Positions 1 through 9,076 of a DNA stretch of 64,000 nucleotides are shown in pieces. Every line of letters starts with the position of its first letter. Positions within the stretch are counted from its first letter, which is position 1. Origin of the DNA: Belliella kenyensis (GTDB lineage: Bacteria > Bacteroidota > Bacteroidia > Cytophagales > Cyclobacteriaceae). The DNA is taken from contig NZ_JAKZGR010000003.1 of the NCBI RefSeq assembly GCF_022549675.1, positions 186,001-250,000 on the forward strand, read 5' to 3'. The notes beneath the pieces were generated by a model. The model was given only the letters and a program-made list of their open reading frames with translations. It made no database searches and was not told where the DNA came from. A program made the translations under genes and the position numbers.

Positions 1-361
1 ACAAACCGTTGATACCATAAGCCAAAAACTCATTTACTCCAATGATTTTCAAAGGTGCGAACAGAATACCATAAGTATCGGGCATGTCACCAAATTTCGG
101 GTAGCTGAATTCAACTTCACCGTCAAAATTTGCTACATGTATGGTTTCTTTTGTCTCTTCTGAATTCACGAATAGTATGGTTCCGGTTTTTGGGTTAATA
201 TCGTGAACACTTGGGTTTCCTAAGTAGTTAATATGAATGCTATCTTGTTTTACTAAAGAAACCTTTTGTGTATTATTATCTTCGGTATGATTTTGAGAAG
301 AATTGCAGCTGAGTAGGGAAAGCGCATAAATGGGGATCAGAAATCTATTAACTTTAAACAT
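1..361 (-). CDS. Lipoprotein, 3' part cut off by window edge
   Basis: An open frame on the minus strand starts with ATG at 361 and runs off the left edge without a stop, giving about 120 residues. The N-terminus is a lipoprotein signal peptide (hydrophobic segment ending SLLSC, lipobox Cys about residue 19), so the product is probably anchored in the outer membrane. The visible part after the signal (HDINPKTGTILFVN, then FDGEVEFSYPKFGD) reads like the blades of a six-bladed beta-propeller of the kind common in Bacteroidota lipoproteins; that is inference from sequence style. Function is unknown. It lies downstream of recQ on the same strand but 322 bp away, so it is probably transcribed separately. 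Confidence 0.7.
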   Translation of the reverse strand, partial: MFKVNRFLIPIYALSLLSCNSSQNHTEDNNTQKVSLVKQDSIHINYLGNPSVHDINPKTGTILFVNSEETKETIHVANFDGEVEFSYPKFGDMPDTYGILFAPLKIIGVNEFLAYGINGL

Positions 362-683
362 ATTGAAAGTGTGGATTTTGTATCCCAATTTAATTAGGTT
401 AAAATTCAAGAACTAATTACTTAATAATTAAATATTAGTTTTTAACTTAAATCTTCACACCTTCCAGGTTTTAATTGATATGCAATCAGTTATTAAAAGT
501 AGTCAAGTGAATCCTGGAAGGATTATTCTCACTATAAATCACCCTATAGCAATATTTCCATGCGGATTTTAGCTTCCTGTTGGTAATAAAAGGATATTTC
601 TCGGTCGAATGTGATTCTCTCAAGTACTCAAATACTTTATATTATATGTATTGCTAAAGATAGAGAGGTGATTTTGAATCAAC
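362..683. other. Intergenic region without a gene
   Basis: AT-rich spacer between the recQ stop and the lipoprotein start. No convincing ORF. It holds a 9-bp inverted repeat (CCTTCCAGG at 460-468 and CCTGGAAGG at 513-521) separated by 44 nt. No strong Rho-independent terminator for recQ is visible. Confidence 0.5.
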
Positions 684-2819
684 TCAGCGCTCTTCTGCCA
701 AAGCAATTTTCAATTGGAAGTAGGTGTATCTTTCTCCAAAATGTTCTTTCAAGGGTTTTAAAAAATGAGAATCTTGTCTTCTATATGCCAGCCTTATGTT
801 TAGGATGTCATCTTTTGAGATGAATTCGGAGGCTTCTACTTCTCGCTTTTTTACCATATTGACGAGGTGGTCTTCTATGGTATTGGGAGTCATATTTCTT
901 TCATGAGCTATTTGGAATATGCTTTTACCTTCCTTATAGAGCTTAAGAGATAACCCTTCGGATGCCGAGCCTCGAGATGGTGTTGCCTTCTTAGGCTGAA
1001 TTTTTCTTTTTGGAGTCAGCTGATGTTTACTGACGTAGCTTGAAATTAGTTTAATAAAATCCTCACCATAGCTTTGAGCTTTTACTTGACCTACACCAGC
1101 TATAGTCAAAAATGCTGACTCATCTGTGGGTAAGTAAGTGGCCATTTCTATCAATGCATTGTCTGCAAATACGACATATGGAGGTACAGCGCTTTTTTGT
1201 GCAATGCGGTATCTCAAGGATTTTAATTCATCTAATAGCTCCTCATGATATTCAGTAGGCTTATTGGATACATCTGCCAGTGTATCATCCATAGGAAGGA
1301 GTATTTTTTCTTTGTTTTTTAGCTTTTGCCAAGCAAATTCAGTAAGCTTTAATGTGGGGAATTGAGTGCCTGCCTCAGCTAGATAGTCTTCTTGCATCAA
1401 TTTATCGCACAAATTCTTCCAGAAAGATTCTGGCCTGTCTTTGCCAATCCCGTATACGCTTAACTTTTGATGGGCCTCTTGAATTTTGGTGGATTTTGAA
1501 CCTCTGAGAACCAATACCACATAGCCAATACCATAGCTTTCTCCTAACCTTGCCACTGCCGACAAGAGCATCTGTGAGGGTATTGTCATGTCTTGGCGTT
1601 TCCCCTTTTGAAAGCAAATGTCACAGTTGCCACAGTCTCCTTCATGCTGCTCACCAAAATAATTGAGTAGGTATTTTCTTCGACAAATTTTTGTCTGGCA
1701 GAAATGCCTCATTTTTTCCAATTTGTCCTGCATCACATCTACAAATTGCTGATTCTCTCCTTGATCGAGCATTCTACTCAATGTGATAGCATCTTGGCTA
1801 GAATAGAAAAGTAAGGCGTCACTTGGAAGCCCGTCCCTTCCAGCCCTTCCTGTTTCTTGATAGTACCCCTCAATATTTTGAGGCATGTTCATGTGGACGA
1901 CAAAACGCACATTGGACTTATCTATACCCATTCCAAATGCGATAGTAGCCACCATGATTTTGACTTCATCTTTGATGAACAGCTCTTGATTTTTTTCTCG
2001 CTCTTCTCTTGGCAATCCTGCATGGTAGGGGAGAGCTGATAATCCCCTAGCTTGAAGTTCTGTGGCTGTTTCTTCTACGTTTTTTCTCGAAAGACAATAG
2101 ATTACTCCAGAGTTCTTTTTGTGAAAGTCCAAAAACTCTAACAACTTGCCCATAGCATCTCTTTTAGCTGTGACACGATACGTGATATTGCTTCTGTCGA
2201 ATGAGGACACAAACCACTGAGGAGACTTTAAGCCAAGCTTTTCAGCTATATCTTTTCTTGTCATCTTGTCTGCCGTGGCTGTCAAGGCAATAAATGGAAT
2301 ATTGGGAAAAGCATTCCTGAGCTCCCCAATGTTCAAATACTCAGGCCTAAAATCATGCCCCCACTGGGATACGCAATGGGCTTCGTCTATAGCAACTAGT
2401 GATAAGTTTATTGTTTTGAGAAAATCTACCAGCGGATAATCACCTCTATACAATCTCTCCGGAGCTATGTAAAGTAACTTGATCTTGCCCGACTCTATTT
2501 GAGATGATATGAATCGCTGCTCGCTATGACTTTGTGTAGAGTTCATGAAGGCAGCTGGAATCCCATTTGTATGGAGTGCATCTACTTGATCTTTCATTAA
2601 GGATATCAATGGAGATATCACCAAAGTCAAACCTTCAAAAACCATGGCGGGCACTTGATAACAAACAGATTTTCCACCACCTGTAGGCATCAATACTATG
2701 GTGTCTTTTTTTGAAAGTAAGGATTGAATAATTTGCCTTTGATTTCCTCTGAATTCAGAATAACCAAAAAATTCTTTTAATATACTTTCCGGTTTTTTCG
2801 CAATTACGGCTTCACTCAT
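684..2819 (-). CDS. recQ: ATP-dependent DNA helicase RecQ (paralog 1)
   Basis: A 711-residue SF2 helicase that unwinds DNA 3' to 5' during recombination and repair. Walker A MPTGGGKS is at residues 44-51 and the DEAH box at 145-148. The RecQ zinc-binding cysteines (CQTKICRR, then DCGNCDIC) follow at about 375-405, with a winged-helix RQC region and an HRDC domain around residues 530-600. The last ~90 residues resemble the helix-turn-helix C-terminal domain (HTH_40) found on many Bacteroidota RecQ proteins. The start ATG at 2819 gives a normal N-terminus. It stands alone on its strand. A second RecQ, with the same core but a different tail, lies at 51829-54006. Confidence 0.95.
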   Translation of the reverse strand: MSEAVIAKKPESILKEFFGYSEFRGNQRQIIQSLLSKKDTIVLMPTGGGKSVCYQVPAMVFEGLTLVISPLISLMKDQVDALHTNGIPAAFMNSTQSHSEQRFISSQIESGKIKLLYIAPERLYRGDYPLVDFLKTINLSLVAIDEAHCVSQWGHDFRPEYLNIGELRNAFPNIPFIALTATADKMTRKDIAEKLGLKSPQWFVSSFDRSNITYRVTAKRDAMGKLLEFLDFHKKNSGVIYCLSRKNVEETATELQARGLSALPYHAGLPREEREKNQELFIKDEVKIMVATIAFGMGIDKSNVRFVVHMNMPQNIEGYYQETGRAGRDGLPSDALLFYSSQDAITLSRMLDQGENQQFVDVMQDKLEKMRHFCQTKICRRKYLLNYFGEQHEGDCGNCDICFQKGKRQDMTIPSQMLLSAVARLGESYGIGYVVLVLRGSKSTKIQEAHQKLSVYGIGKDRPESFWKNLCDKLMQEDYLAEAGTQFPTLKLTEFAWQKLKNKEKILLPMDDTLADVSNKPTEYHEELLDELKSLRYRIAQKSAVPPYVVFADNALIEMATYLPTDESAFLTIAGVGQVKAQSYGEDFIKLISSYVSKHQLTPKRKIQPKKATPSRGSASEGLSLKLYKEGKSIFQIAHERNMTPNTIEDHLVNMVKKREVEASEFISKDDILNIRLAYRRQDSHFLKPLKEHFGERYTYFQLKIALAEER

Positions 2820-3106
2820 GCTATACAGGTTTGTAAAAATTGAAAACCTAAAGATACTAATTTTTGAAGGTTTTGTAAAGGCTTATGAATCCACGTCATA
2901 TTATTAAGATTATTCTGATGAAGTATTAGCTAGTGGTATTTTAGAAGCAACAAGGATAGTTTTTGGAATGTTTCTTAAGATATTTAAATTCTTTTTGTTT
3001 TGGTTTATGAAAATAAACTTAGATTTTTTTTCATTTAATCTAGGGATTGGAATGGTTGTTGTAATAATTCTATCAAATAAAATTTTAACCTTAATCAACT
3101 ACTATT

Positions 3107-3295
3107 ATGTCTTTAAAATTGAAATTAAAAGGGAATTGGAACGAAATGAAGGGTAAGTTGAAAGAAAAGTATGGTGAGCTTACCGATGATGATTTGGTAT
3201 ATGCTGAAGGTCAAGAAGATCAACTTTTAGGTAAACTTCAGAAAAAAACTGGTGCAGCTAAAGAAGAGCTTAGCAAGTTCTTATTTGACGAGTAG
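3107..3295 (+). CDS. CsbD family stress-response protein
   Basis: A 62-residue, highly charged, soluble protein with the CsbD-like pattern: an N-terminal KGNWNEMKGKLKEKYGELTDDDL stretch is visible from residue 8, followed by a helical GKLQKKTGAAKEEL segment. CsbD proteins are small, abundant general-stress proteins of unknown biochemical role. Length is typical of the family. The gene is monocistronic and is followed 45 bp later by a good terminator, which supports a free-standing transcript. A longer overlapping frame upstream (2968-3156) is a low-complexity shadow. Confidence 0.85.
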   Translation: MSLKLKLKGNWNEMKGKLKEKYGELTDDDLVYAEGQEDQLLGKLQKKTGAAKEELSKFLFDE

Positions 3296-3340
3296 ATTTA
3301 AAGTCAATTGTATACAAATACAATAGGCAAAAAATATAAA

Positions 3341-3367
3341 AGAGCGACCTCAAATCGCTCTTTTTTT
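3341..3367 (+). terminator. Rho-independent terminator after csbD-like gene
   Basis: Perfect 7-bp stem AGAGCGA (3341-3347) / TCGCTCT (3355-3361), loop of 7 nt, followed directly by a run of T. Confidence 0.85.
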
Positions 3368-3590
3368 GCGTTAGCAAGGGTTAGTCCATCTTTTGTATTT
3401 CCACAGCATTCCTGTGGTTGGGTTATTTTAACTTTTTAATCCCTAGAAGCTATCAAATTTTTCAACTTTCCATTCTTTCATCGTGAAAATGCACTTTAAG
3501 CTATATATTTAACCTCTTCAATTTTCCGACTCTATACTTTTTACCATTGAAATATTTTCACCTTAGTATGAGCAGGTCAACATAATTCCT

Positions 3591-3598
3591 TATTTTTG
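3591..3598 (+). promoter_or_regulatory. Possible -7 promoter box for hgmA
   Basis: TATTTTTG matches the Bacteroidota -7 consensus TAnnTTTG and lies 23 nt before the hgmA start. No clear TTG at -33, so support is modest. Confidence 0.4.
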
Positions 3599-3621
3599 AA
3601 ATAAATATAAACCCAAAAAAC

Positions 3622-4785
3622 ATGGCCTATTACTGTAGATTAGGAAGTATTCCACCCAAAAGACATACACAATTTAGACAACCCGATGGGAGTCTATACA
3701 AGGAGGAGTTGGTGAGCTCTAAAGGTTTTTCTGGCATCTATTCCAATCTTTACCATATACATAATCCCAATAATGTAAAGCACATTGGTGATCCAGTTTC
3801 CTACAGATGGGATATAGCTGAATCGCATGGATTGAAACAGACTCACTTAAAGACAGCTGGAGTGGGTACGACAGGCAAGTGCTATCTCTCTGGTAGAAAA
3901 ATGCTGCTCAAGAATAATGATGTGATGATGGGGATTTGCTCACCAGAAGAGCGTAAAATGGATTATTATTTCAAAAATGCAGATGGGGATGAGCTTATCT
4001 ATGTCCATGATGGAGAAGGGGTGATGTATTCTCAATTTGGGAAATTAGATGTGAGGCAGGGAGATTACATTGTAATTCCAAGGACGACGATATACAGATT
4101 CGAATTCAATACAACTGGTCCACTTAGACTGCTAGTGATTGAGTCCAAAGGACCTATCGAAACGGTAAAGAGATATAGGAACGAAGTAGGGCAGCTTCTG
4201 GAGCATTCACCATATTGTGAGAGAGATATCAGACCTCCTGGCGAGCTATATACCGAATCTGAAGCTGGCGATTACTTAGTTCAGATCAAAAAGCAGGATA
4301 TGCTACATCAATATACCTATGGGCACAGTCCGTTGGATATCATTGGCTGGGATGGATATTTGTATCCCTATGCACTTTCTATCCATGATTTTGAGCCTAT
4401 CACAGGAAGAATTCATCAGCCGCCTCCTGTGCATCAAACTTTCCAAGCTTGGGGTTTTGTGATATGTTCTTTTGTGCCGAGGTTATTTGACTATCATCCA
4501 CTAGCTATACCGGCTCCCTACAACCATAGCAATATTGACTCTGATGAAATTCTATATTATGCAGAGGGTGAATTTATGAGTAGAAAGGGAATAGATCGTG
4601 GATCATTTACTTTACATATGGGTGGGCTACCGCATGGCCCACATCCTGGAACAGTGGAAAAATCTATCGGAGCAAAAGCAACTGAAGAATTGGCTGTGAT
4701 GTTGGATACATTCAAGCCTATGTATGTTACCACACAAGGGTTAGAATTTGTAGATCCTAAATATCCAATGAGCTGGAGTGAGTAG
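3622..4785 (+). CDS. hmgA: Homogentisate 1,2-dioxygenase
   Basis: A 387-residue non-haem Fe(II) dioxygenase that opens the ring of homogentisate to maleylacetoacetate in tyrosine and phenylalanine degradation; it acts in the cytosol. The N-terminus (YYCRLGSIPPKRHTQFR) and the cupin-like body match the shorter bacterial homogentisate dioxygenases. The C-terminal metal region is present: NHSNIDSDEILYY with His302 and a nearby Glu309, followed by LPHGPHPG around residue 335, consistent with the His/Glu/His iron site of the family. It is monocistronic here, with a strong terminator behind it. No other tyrosine-catabolic gene is in the window. Confidence 0.93.
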   Translation: MAYYCRLGSIPPKRHTQFRQPDGSLYKEELVSSKGFSGIYSNLYHIHNPNNVKHIGDPVSYRWDIAESHGLKQTHLKTAGVGTTGKCYLSGRKMLLKNNDVMMGICSPEERKMDYYFKNADGDELIYVHDGEGVMYSQFGKLDVRQGDYIVIPRTTIYRFEFNTTGPLRLLVIESKGPIETVKRYRNEVGQLLEHSPYCERDIRPPGELYTESEAGDYLVQIKKQDMLHQYTYGHSPLDIIGWDGYLYPYALSIHDFEPITGRIHQPPPVHQTFQAWGFVICSFVPRLFDYHPLAIPAPYNHSNIDSDEILYYAEGEFMSRKGIDRGSFTLHMGGLPHGPHPGTVEKSIGAKATEELAVMLDTFKPMYVTTQGLEFVDPKYPMSWSE

Positions 4786-4820
4786 GTATTCGTTGCAGAT
4801 AATTTGAGCATTCAAAAAAA

Positions 4821-4853
4821 ACAAAGGGACTTCTTTTTAGTCCCTTTGTTTTT
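4821..4853 (+). terminator. Terminator after hmgA, probably bidirectional
   Basis: Perfect 11-bp stem ACAAAGGGACT (4821-4831) / AGTCCCTTTGT (4839-4849) with a 7-nt loop. It is flanked by an A run on the left and a T run on the right, so it could also stop the convergent minus-strand gene. Confidence 0.9.
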
Positions 4854-4986
4854 TCACCTAAAATTTACAATTTTTTGCTATGACTGATTTATCTGCAAAA
4901 GACCTTTTAGGTGTCAAGAAATGATTGCTAATCTATAAAAACTTGAAAGTTCTACAGATTTTACGAATAACTTAGAATCATTGAAA

Positions 4987-5466
4987 TTACCTGATTCGAT
5001 CCACAGATCTGACAAGCATTTCGTCTTTTCTTATAAACCTATTGGCAAGCAAGTTTAAGATCATACCACCGAAAATTGCCCAAAACCCAAGAACAAATGC
5101 ACCATTTGCATTAGGATTAAAGTCAGCATTTACTTGATATGTGGTGTATACGATCAATCCCAACGTAACGACCATGACTAAGGAGTTGATCATATTTAGA
5201 AACATCTGTTTCGCTCTGTTTTTGTATTGAGATAAGCTAAACAATGCTAACCCAGCAGCTATGATGGATAATACGCCTAAATAGAACTTGCTACTCGAAC
5301 TTACTACTTCTTGTGTTTGAATATCTATCAGGACTAAATTCCACGCCGAAAGGGTCATCATTTGGGTTTGGCCTGGGTTTACTTGTTGCCAAATAGGGAA
5401 GATCACTACTAAAATCATGGCAACTGCCACAAGAAATAAGAATATGGTTTGAATTCTTTGTATCAT
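4987..5466 (-). CDS. DUF4293 family membrane protein
   Basis: A 159-residue protein beginning MIQRIQTIFLFL, the characteristic start of the Bacteroidota DUF4293 family. I therefore place the start at ATG 5466 and not at the upstream in-frame ATG at 5514, which would add 16 polar residues before the first membrane segment. About four hydrophobic segments are visible, so it is an inner-membrane protein, with a positively charged tail (RFIRKDEMLVRSVDRIR). Function is unknown. The next gene, truA, is divergent. Confidence 0.85.
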   Translation of the reverse strand: MIQRIQTIFLFLVAVAMILVVIFPIWQQVNPGQTQMMTLSAWNLVLIDIQTQEVVSSSSKFYLGVLSIIAAGLALFSLSQYKNRAKQMFLNMINSLVMVVTLGLIVYTTYQVNADFNPNANGAFVLGFWAIFGGMILNLLANRFIRKDEMLVRSVDRIR

Positions 5467-5849
5467 GTTTTTTGAAGTTTTGACAAAGAAAGGGTGTAAA
5501 TCGAACAATCGCAAGAATTGCCAAAAGGAGTGTCGTGGATTTGAATATAAAATATTGAATCAATGGTCTAAAAAATCTCAGCCCAATGATGAGATCTGAA
5601 GCTATTTTTTGTTCTTTTCCCTGTTAGAATTATCATTTAATCTGTCGCTTTCAATAAAAGTCAATAAGTATTTAACCATTTTGAACCTTATAAGCAGAGA
5701 AAAATATTAAAACTAATTCAATCCTATATTTTTGATCTTTATAGGGAAAGTTATCCTTATTCATTTTTTTATAAAAAGCATTTTAACCACCGAGGATAAT
5801 TGCTTGGAATCATATGCAGAAATTAGGATGTAATAGTATCTTTGCAGCT
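5467..5849. other. Divergent intergenic region
   Basis: About 380 bp between the divergent DUF4293 gene and truA. AT-rich; contains a short hairpin-capable CCTATA...TATAGG around 5727-5750 and the truA -7 box at 5837-5844. No ORF of interest seen. Confidence 0.5.
5837..5844 (+). promoter_or_regulatory. -7 promoter box of truA
   Basis: TATCTTTG fits TAnnTTTG exactly. It ends 5 nt before a GTG in frame with truA, which puts the transcription start at or next to that codon. This argues that the ATG at 5814 is upstream of the transcript. Confidence 0.55.
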
Positions 5850-6608
5850 GTGACTGAAATTTCAAAAAGATATTTTCTAGAAATAGCTTATAATGGTGCA
5901 GCATATCATGGATGGCAATCTCAGAAAAATGCTACTTCTGTACAGCAGACTATCGAAACAGCCCTTTCGACACTTTTACGTGTACCCGTGGCAATAATGG
6001 GTTCTGGCAGGACAGATACGGGTGTTCATGCAAGTCAGCAATTTGCTCATGTGGTTATCGAGTCGGAAATTCATCTCCCTGATTTTCTCAAGAAACTAAA
6101 TGCACTATTGCCAAAAGATATAGCCGTTTATAGTATATTACCCGTAAGAGATGAAGCGCATGCGCGATTTGACGCAGTATGGAGAAGTTATGTTTACAAG
6201 ATTGCTACCCGAAAAGATCCTTTTGGCAATGGACTAAATTGGTGCTATTATAGACCTTTGGATATTTTGGCTATGAATCAAGCTTCAAGATTACTTCTTA
6301 GCCATGAAGATTTCGAATGTTTTAGCAAAGTAAAAACAGACGTAAATCATTTTGGTTGTAAAATAAAAACTGCATTCTGGGAACAAATAGGTAATGAAAT
6401 TCACTTTCATATCACAGCGAATCGGTTTTTGAGAGGAATGGTAAGAGCGATTGTAGGTACCTTGGTACTGGTAGGTGAGGGGAGGTTGACTTTGGAGCAG
6501 TTTCAAGAGGTTTTGGATAGCAAAGATCGTTCTAATGCAGGTTCCTCAGCTCCTGCATCAGGCTTATTTCTTTGCAGCGTAGTTTATCCAGAAGATATAT
6601 TTGTGTAG
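5850..6608 (+). CDS. truA: tRNA pseudouridine(38-40) synthase TruA
   Basis: Converts uridines 38-40 of the tRNA anticodon arm to pseudouridine. The conserved catalytic motif GSGRTDTGVHA, with the nucleophilic Asp, lies near residues 51-61; the family also shows the N-terminal AYNGAAYHGWQ and the C-terminal RFLRGMVRAIVG. I choose GTG at 5850 (252 residues) because a consensus -7 promoter box lies just upstream of it and the family's conserved region begins a few residues later. The longer ATG start at 5814 would add 12 residues unlike the family. The ABC exporter follows 21 bp downstream. Confidence 0.93.
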   Translation: MTEISKRYFLEIAYNGAAYHGWQSQKNATSVQQTIETALSTLLRVPVAIMGSGRTDTGVHASQQFAHVVIESEIHLPDFLKKLNALLPKDIAVYSILPVRDEAHARFDAVWRSYVYKIATRKDPFGNGLNWCYYRPLDILAMNQASRLLLSHEDFECFSKVKTDVNHFGCKIKTAFWEQIGNEIHFHITANRFLRGMVRAIVGTLVLVGEGRLTLEQFQEVLDSKDRSNAGSSAPASGLFLCSVVYPEDIFV

Positions 6609-6629
6609 AATTGTTAATAGATTAAGATT

Positions 6630-8402
6630 TTGAGCCTAGAACAGGAAAATGTAAAAAGTGGTGATATCGTAGACACCAAGGTGCTGAAGAAACTCTATGA
6701 GTTTATCAAGCCATACCAAAGTAGGTTCTACTTTCTTATTTTTCTTACATTCGCACTGGCGGTTTTAGCACCAACGAGGCCTTATTTTATCCAAGTTGCT
6801 ATAGATGATCATGTCGCGCTTGGCGATTACGATGGGTTGGTAAAGGTGATTTACTTATTAATTGGTTTGATGGTGTTGCAAGCCATAGTTCAGTTTGTAC
6901 ATACCTATTTGTCTGGCTGGATAGGTCAGGTGATCATCAAAGACATAAGAGTGAAGCTTTATCGCCATTTGCTAAAGATGCGCTTAAAGTTTTTTGATAA
7001 TACTCCAATCGGAAGGTTGGTAACTAGGAATGTTTCCGATATAGAGACTTTGGCTGACGTGTTTAGTGAAGGGTTGGCAGCTATTGTAGGAGACTTGCTA
7101 CAGCTTGTTACCATTTTGGGAGTGATGTTTTATATTGATTGGAAGCTCACATTAGTGAGTTTGAGTACATTGCCACTTTTGATAATTTCGACATACATAT
7201 TCAAAGAGAAGATCAAAGTAGCTTTCAATGATGTGCGTAATGCCGTGTCCAATCTCAACTCTTTCTTACAGGAGCATATCACGGGGATGAACATCGTGCA
7301 GGTGTTCAACAGAGAAAAGCGTGAATACGAGAAATTCAAAGATATCAATAGAGACCACAGAAAGGCGCATGTAAAGTCTGTATTGTATTATGCGATATAT
7401 TTTCCAGTCGCAGAGATTATTCAAGCCATTGGGATTGGTTTAGTCGTCTGGTATGGTGCTACTGGTGTGTTTGATTTGGAGATCAAAGTAGGAGTTTTGA
7501 TATCTTTTATCATGTATCTCCAGTTGTTTTTCAGACCGATCAGGATGATAGCAGATAGGTACAATACCCTTCAAATGGGTGTGGTAAGCTCAAGCAGGAT
7601 ATTTAAGCTTCTAGAAAGTGATGATCAGATTCCAAATGAGGGTACTTTTAAGCCTGAGAAAATCAAAGGAAATATCCAACTAGAAAATGTATGGTTTGCT
7701 TACAACGATGAGGAGTATGTACTCAAAAATATTAATTTTGAAGTCAAACATGGAGAGACTGTCGCTTTGGTAGGTGCCACGGGTGCGGGCAAATCTTCAA
7801 TTATCAATTTGATAAGTAGGTTCTATGAAATCAATAAGGGAAATATAAAAATAGATGGCACTGACATTAGAGATTTTGAATTAAGTATCTTGAGAAAACA
7901 CATCGGTGTTGTTTTACAAGATGTTTTCTTATTCTCTGATACGATCTATTACAATATCACCTTAGGGAATCCAAATATTAGCAAAGAAGAAGTCATGCAT
8001 GCAGCCAAGCTTGTGGGTGCTAAAAAGTTTATCGAAAGGCTACCTGGAGGATTGGATTACAATGTCAAAGAAAGGGGAGCTACACTTTCCGTTGGTCAGC
8101 GGCAATTGATTTCATTTGTACGAGCGATGGTGTACAATCCGGAGATCATTATTTTGGATGAAGCGACTTCATCAGTAGATACAGAAACTGAGGAGTTGAT
8201 ACAAAAAGCCATAGATAAAATGATGAAAGGAAGAACTTCGATAGTTATAGCACATAGACTATCTACGATACAAAAGGCAGATAAAATCATCGTGCTTCAT
8301 CAAGGTGAGATTAAGGAGTCAGGTACACACGAGAGCCTGCTCAACCTAGGGGGCTATTACGCCAATTTGCATAAAATGCAACTCAAGTCTATGGCTATTT
8401 AA
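6630..8402 (+). CDS. ABC transporter, fused permease and ATPase (MsbA-like exporter)
   Basis: A 590-residue half-transporter that would work as a homodimer in the inner membrane, exporting a lipid, drug or peptide; the substrate is not evident. The N-terminal ~320 residues carry six transmembrane helices. The C-terminal nucleotide-binding domain shows Walker A GATGAGKSS (~381), signature LSVGQRQ (~485), Walker B IIILDEAT (~505) and the H-loop in IVIAHRLSTI. The start is TTG at 6630; no ATG or GTG nearby gives a family-length N-terminus. It follows truA by 21 bp and probably shares its transcript. Confidence 0.93.
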   Translation: MSLEQENVKSGDIVDTKVLKKLYEFIKPYQSRFYFLIFLTFALAVLAPTRPYFIQVAIDDHVALGDYDGLVKVIYLLIGLMVLQAIVQFVHTYLSGWIGQVIIKDIRVKLYRHLLKMRLKFFDNTPIGRLVTRNVSDIETLADVFSEGLAAIVGDLLQLVTILGVMFYIDWKLTLVSLSTLPLLIISTYIFKEKIKVAFNDVRNAVSNLNSFLQEHITGMNIVQVFNREKREYEKFKDINRDHRKAHVKSVLYYAIYFPVAEIIQAIGIGLVVWYGATGVFDLEIKVGVLISFIMYLQLFFRPIRMIADRYNTLQMGVVSSSRIFKLLESDDQIPNEGTFKPEKIKGNIQLENVWFAYNDEEYVLKNINFEVKHGETVALVGATGAGKSSIINLISRFYEINKGNIKIDGTDIRDFELSILRKHIGVVLQDVFLFSDTIYYNITLGNPNISKEEVMHAAKLVGAKKFIERLPGGLDYNVKERGATLSVGQRQLISFVRAMVYNPEIIILDEATSSVDTETEELIQKAIDKMMKGRTSIVIAHRLSTIQKADKIIVLHQGEIKESGTHESLLNLGGYYANLHKMQLKSMAI

Positions 8403-8487
8403 ATGGTCTAATTTTAATAGAATGAATATCTGGCCTCGGTTTTGAGGTGATGGGGAATCGATTACTAAACCAATAAAAATAAATAAC

Positions 8488-9075
8488 GTGAAAAAGTTAC
8501 TGACTGTAGCCATGATGATGGTGGCATTTCTAGCAAATGCGCAAGAGGACGGGATAGGAATAAGACTAGGTGAGCCTTTGTCCATTACTTACAAGAAATT
8601 TTTGGATGGGAATATTGCAATAGAGGGGATGTTTGGTAGAGCAGGAGCAAATAGTGCCCAGTATTACTTTAGATCTTTTGACAACAATAGACCCACTTCC
8701 AATGCTTTTTATGCTGGTCACAGTACAGGGTCATCATTTTCCTTCAATGTGAGAGGGGCTTATCATGAAGATATTACAGATGACTTGAATATAGATCAAG
8801 GATACCTTTTAGCATATGCAGGTGCCGGTCTTCAGTTGAGGTCTACGCGCGTAGATTATACTTATACTGATCCGTCTGTTTCTCCCACAGGTATCTTTTA
8901 CAGAGAATCTAGAAGAAACATAGATATAGGCCCAGAGATTTTCGGAGGAAGTGAATACTACTTTGACGATTTACCTATTAGTATTTTTGCAGAAATTGGT
9001 CTCTTTATGGAGTTATTGGATAGGTTTGGACATGTGAAGTTGCAAGGTGGGATAGGAGTGAGATACTTGTTTTAG
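8488..9075 (+). CDS. Secreted outer-membrane beta-barrel-like protein
   Basis: A 195-residue protein with a GTG start and a clear Sec signal peptide (MKKLLTVAMMMVAFLANA, cleavage before Gln). The rest alternates polar and aromatic residues in short strands and ends in an aromatic residue (GIGVRYLF), as expected of small outer-membrane beta-barrels. It contains no catalytic motif I recognise. It follows the ABC exporter by 85 bp and precedes the next gene by 1 bp, so the two small genes are probably co-transcribed. Confidence 0.8.
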   Translation: MKKLLTVAMMMVAFLANAQEDGIGIRLGEPLSITYKKFLDGNIAIEGMFGRAGANSAQYYFRSFDNNRPTSNAFYAGHSTGSSFSFNVRGAYHEDITDDLNIDQGYLLAYAGAGLQLRSTRVDYTYTDPSVSPTGIFYRESRRNIDIGPEIFGGSEYYFDDLPISIFAEIGLFMELLDRFGHVKLQGGIGVRYLF

Positions 9076-9076
9076 A

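Larger units (their letters stand above)
3296..3621. other. Intergenic region with terminator and hgmA promoter
   Basis: Holds the csbD-like terminator at 3341-3367 and a possible promoter box at 3591-3598. The remainder, about 3370-3590, is AT-rich with no gene or clear repeat that I can see. Confidence 0.6.

Noticed and set aside
2910-3156. Overlapping small ORFs upstream of the csbD-like gene
   Set aside because: AT-rich frames with repetitive Ile/Lys/Phe; no start context or homology pattern. The CsbD frame explains the region.
8425-8450. Second sigma-54-like element (CTGGCCTCGGTTTTGAG)
   Set aside because: GG-N10-GA spacing fits, but TGGCCT and TTGA miss several conserved bases, so it is probably chance.
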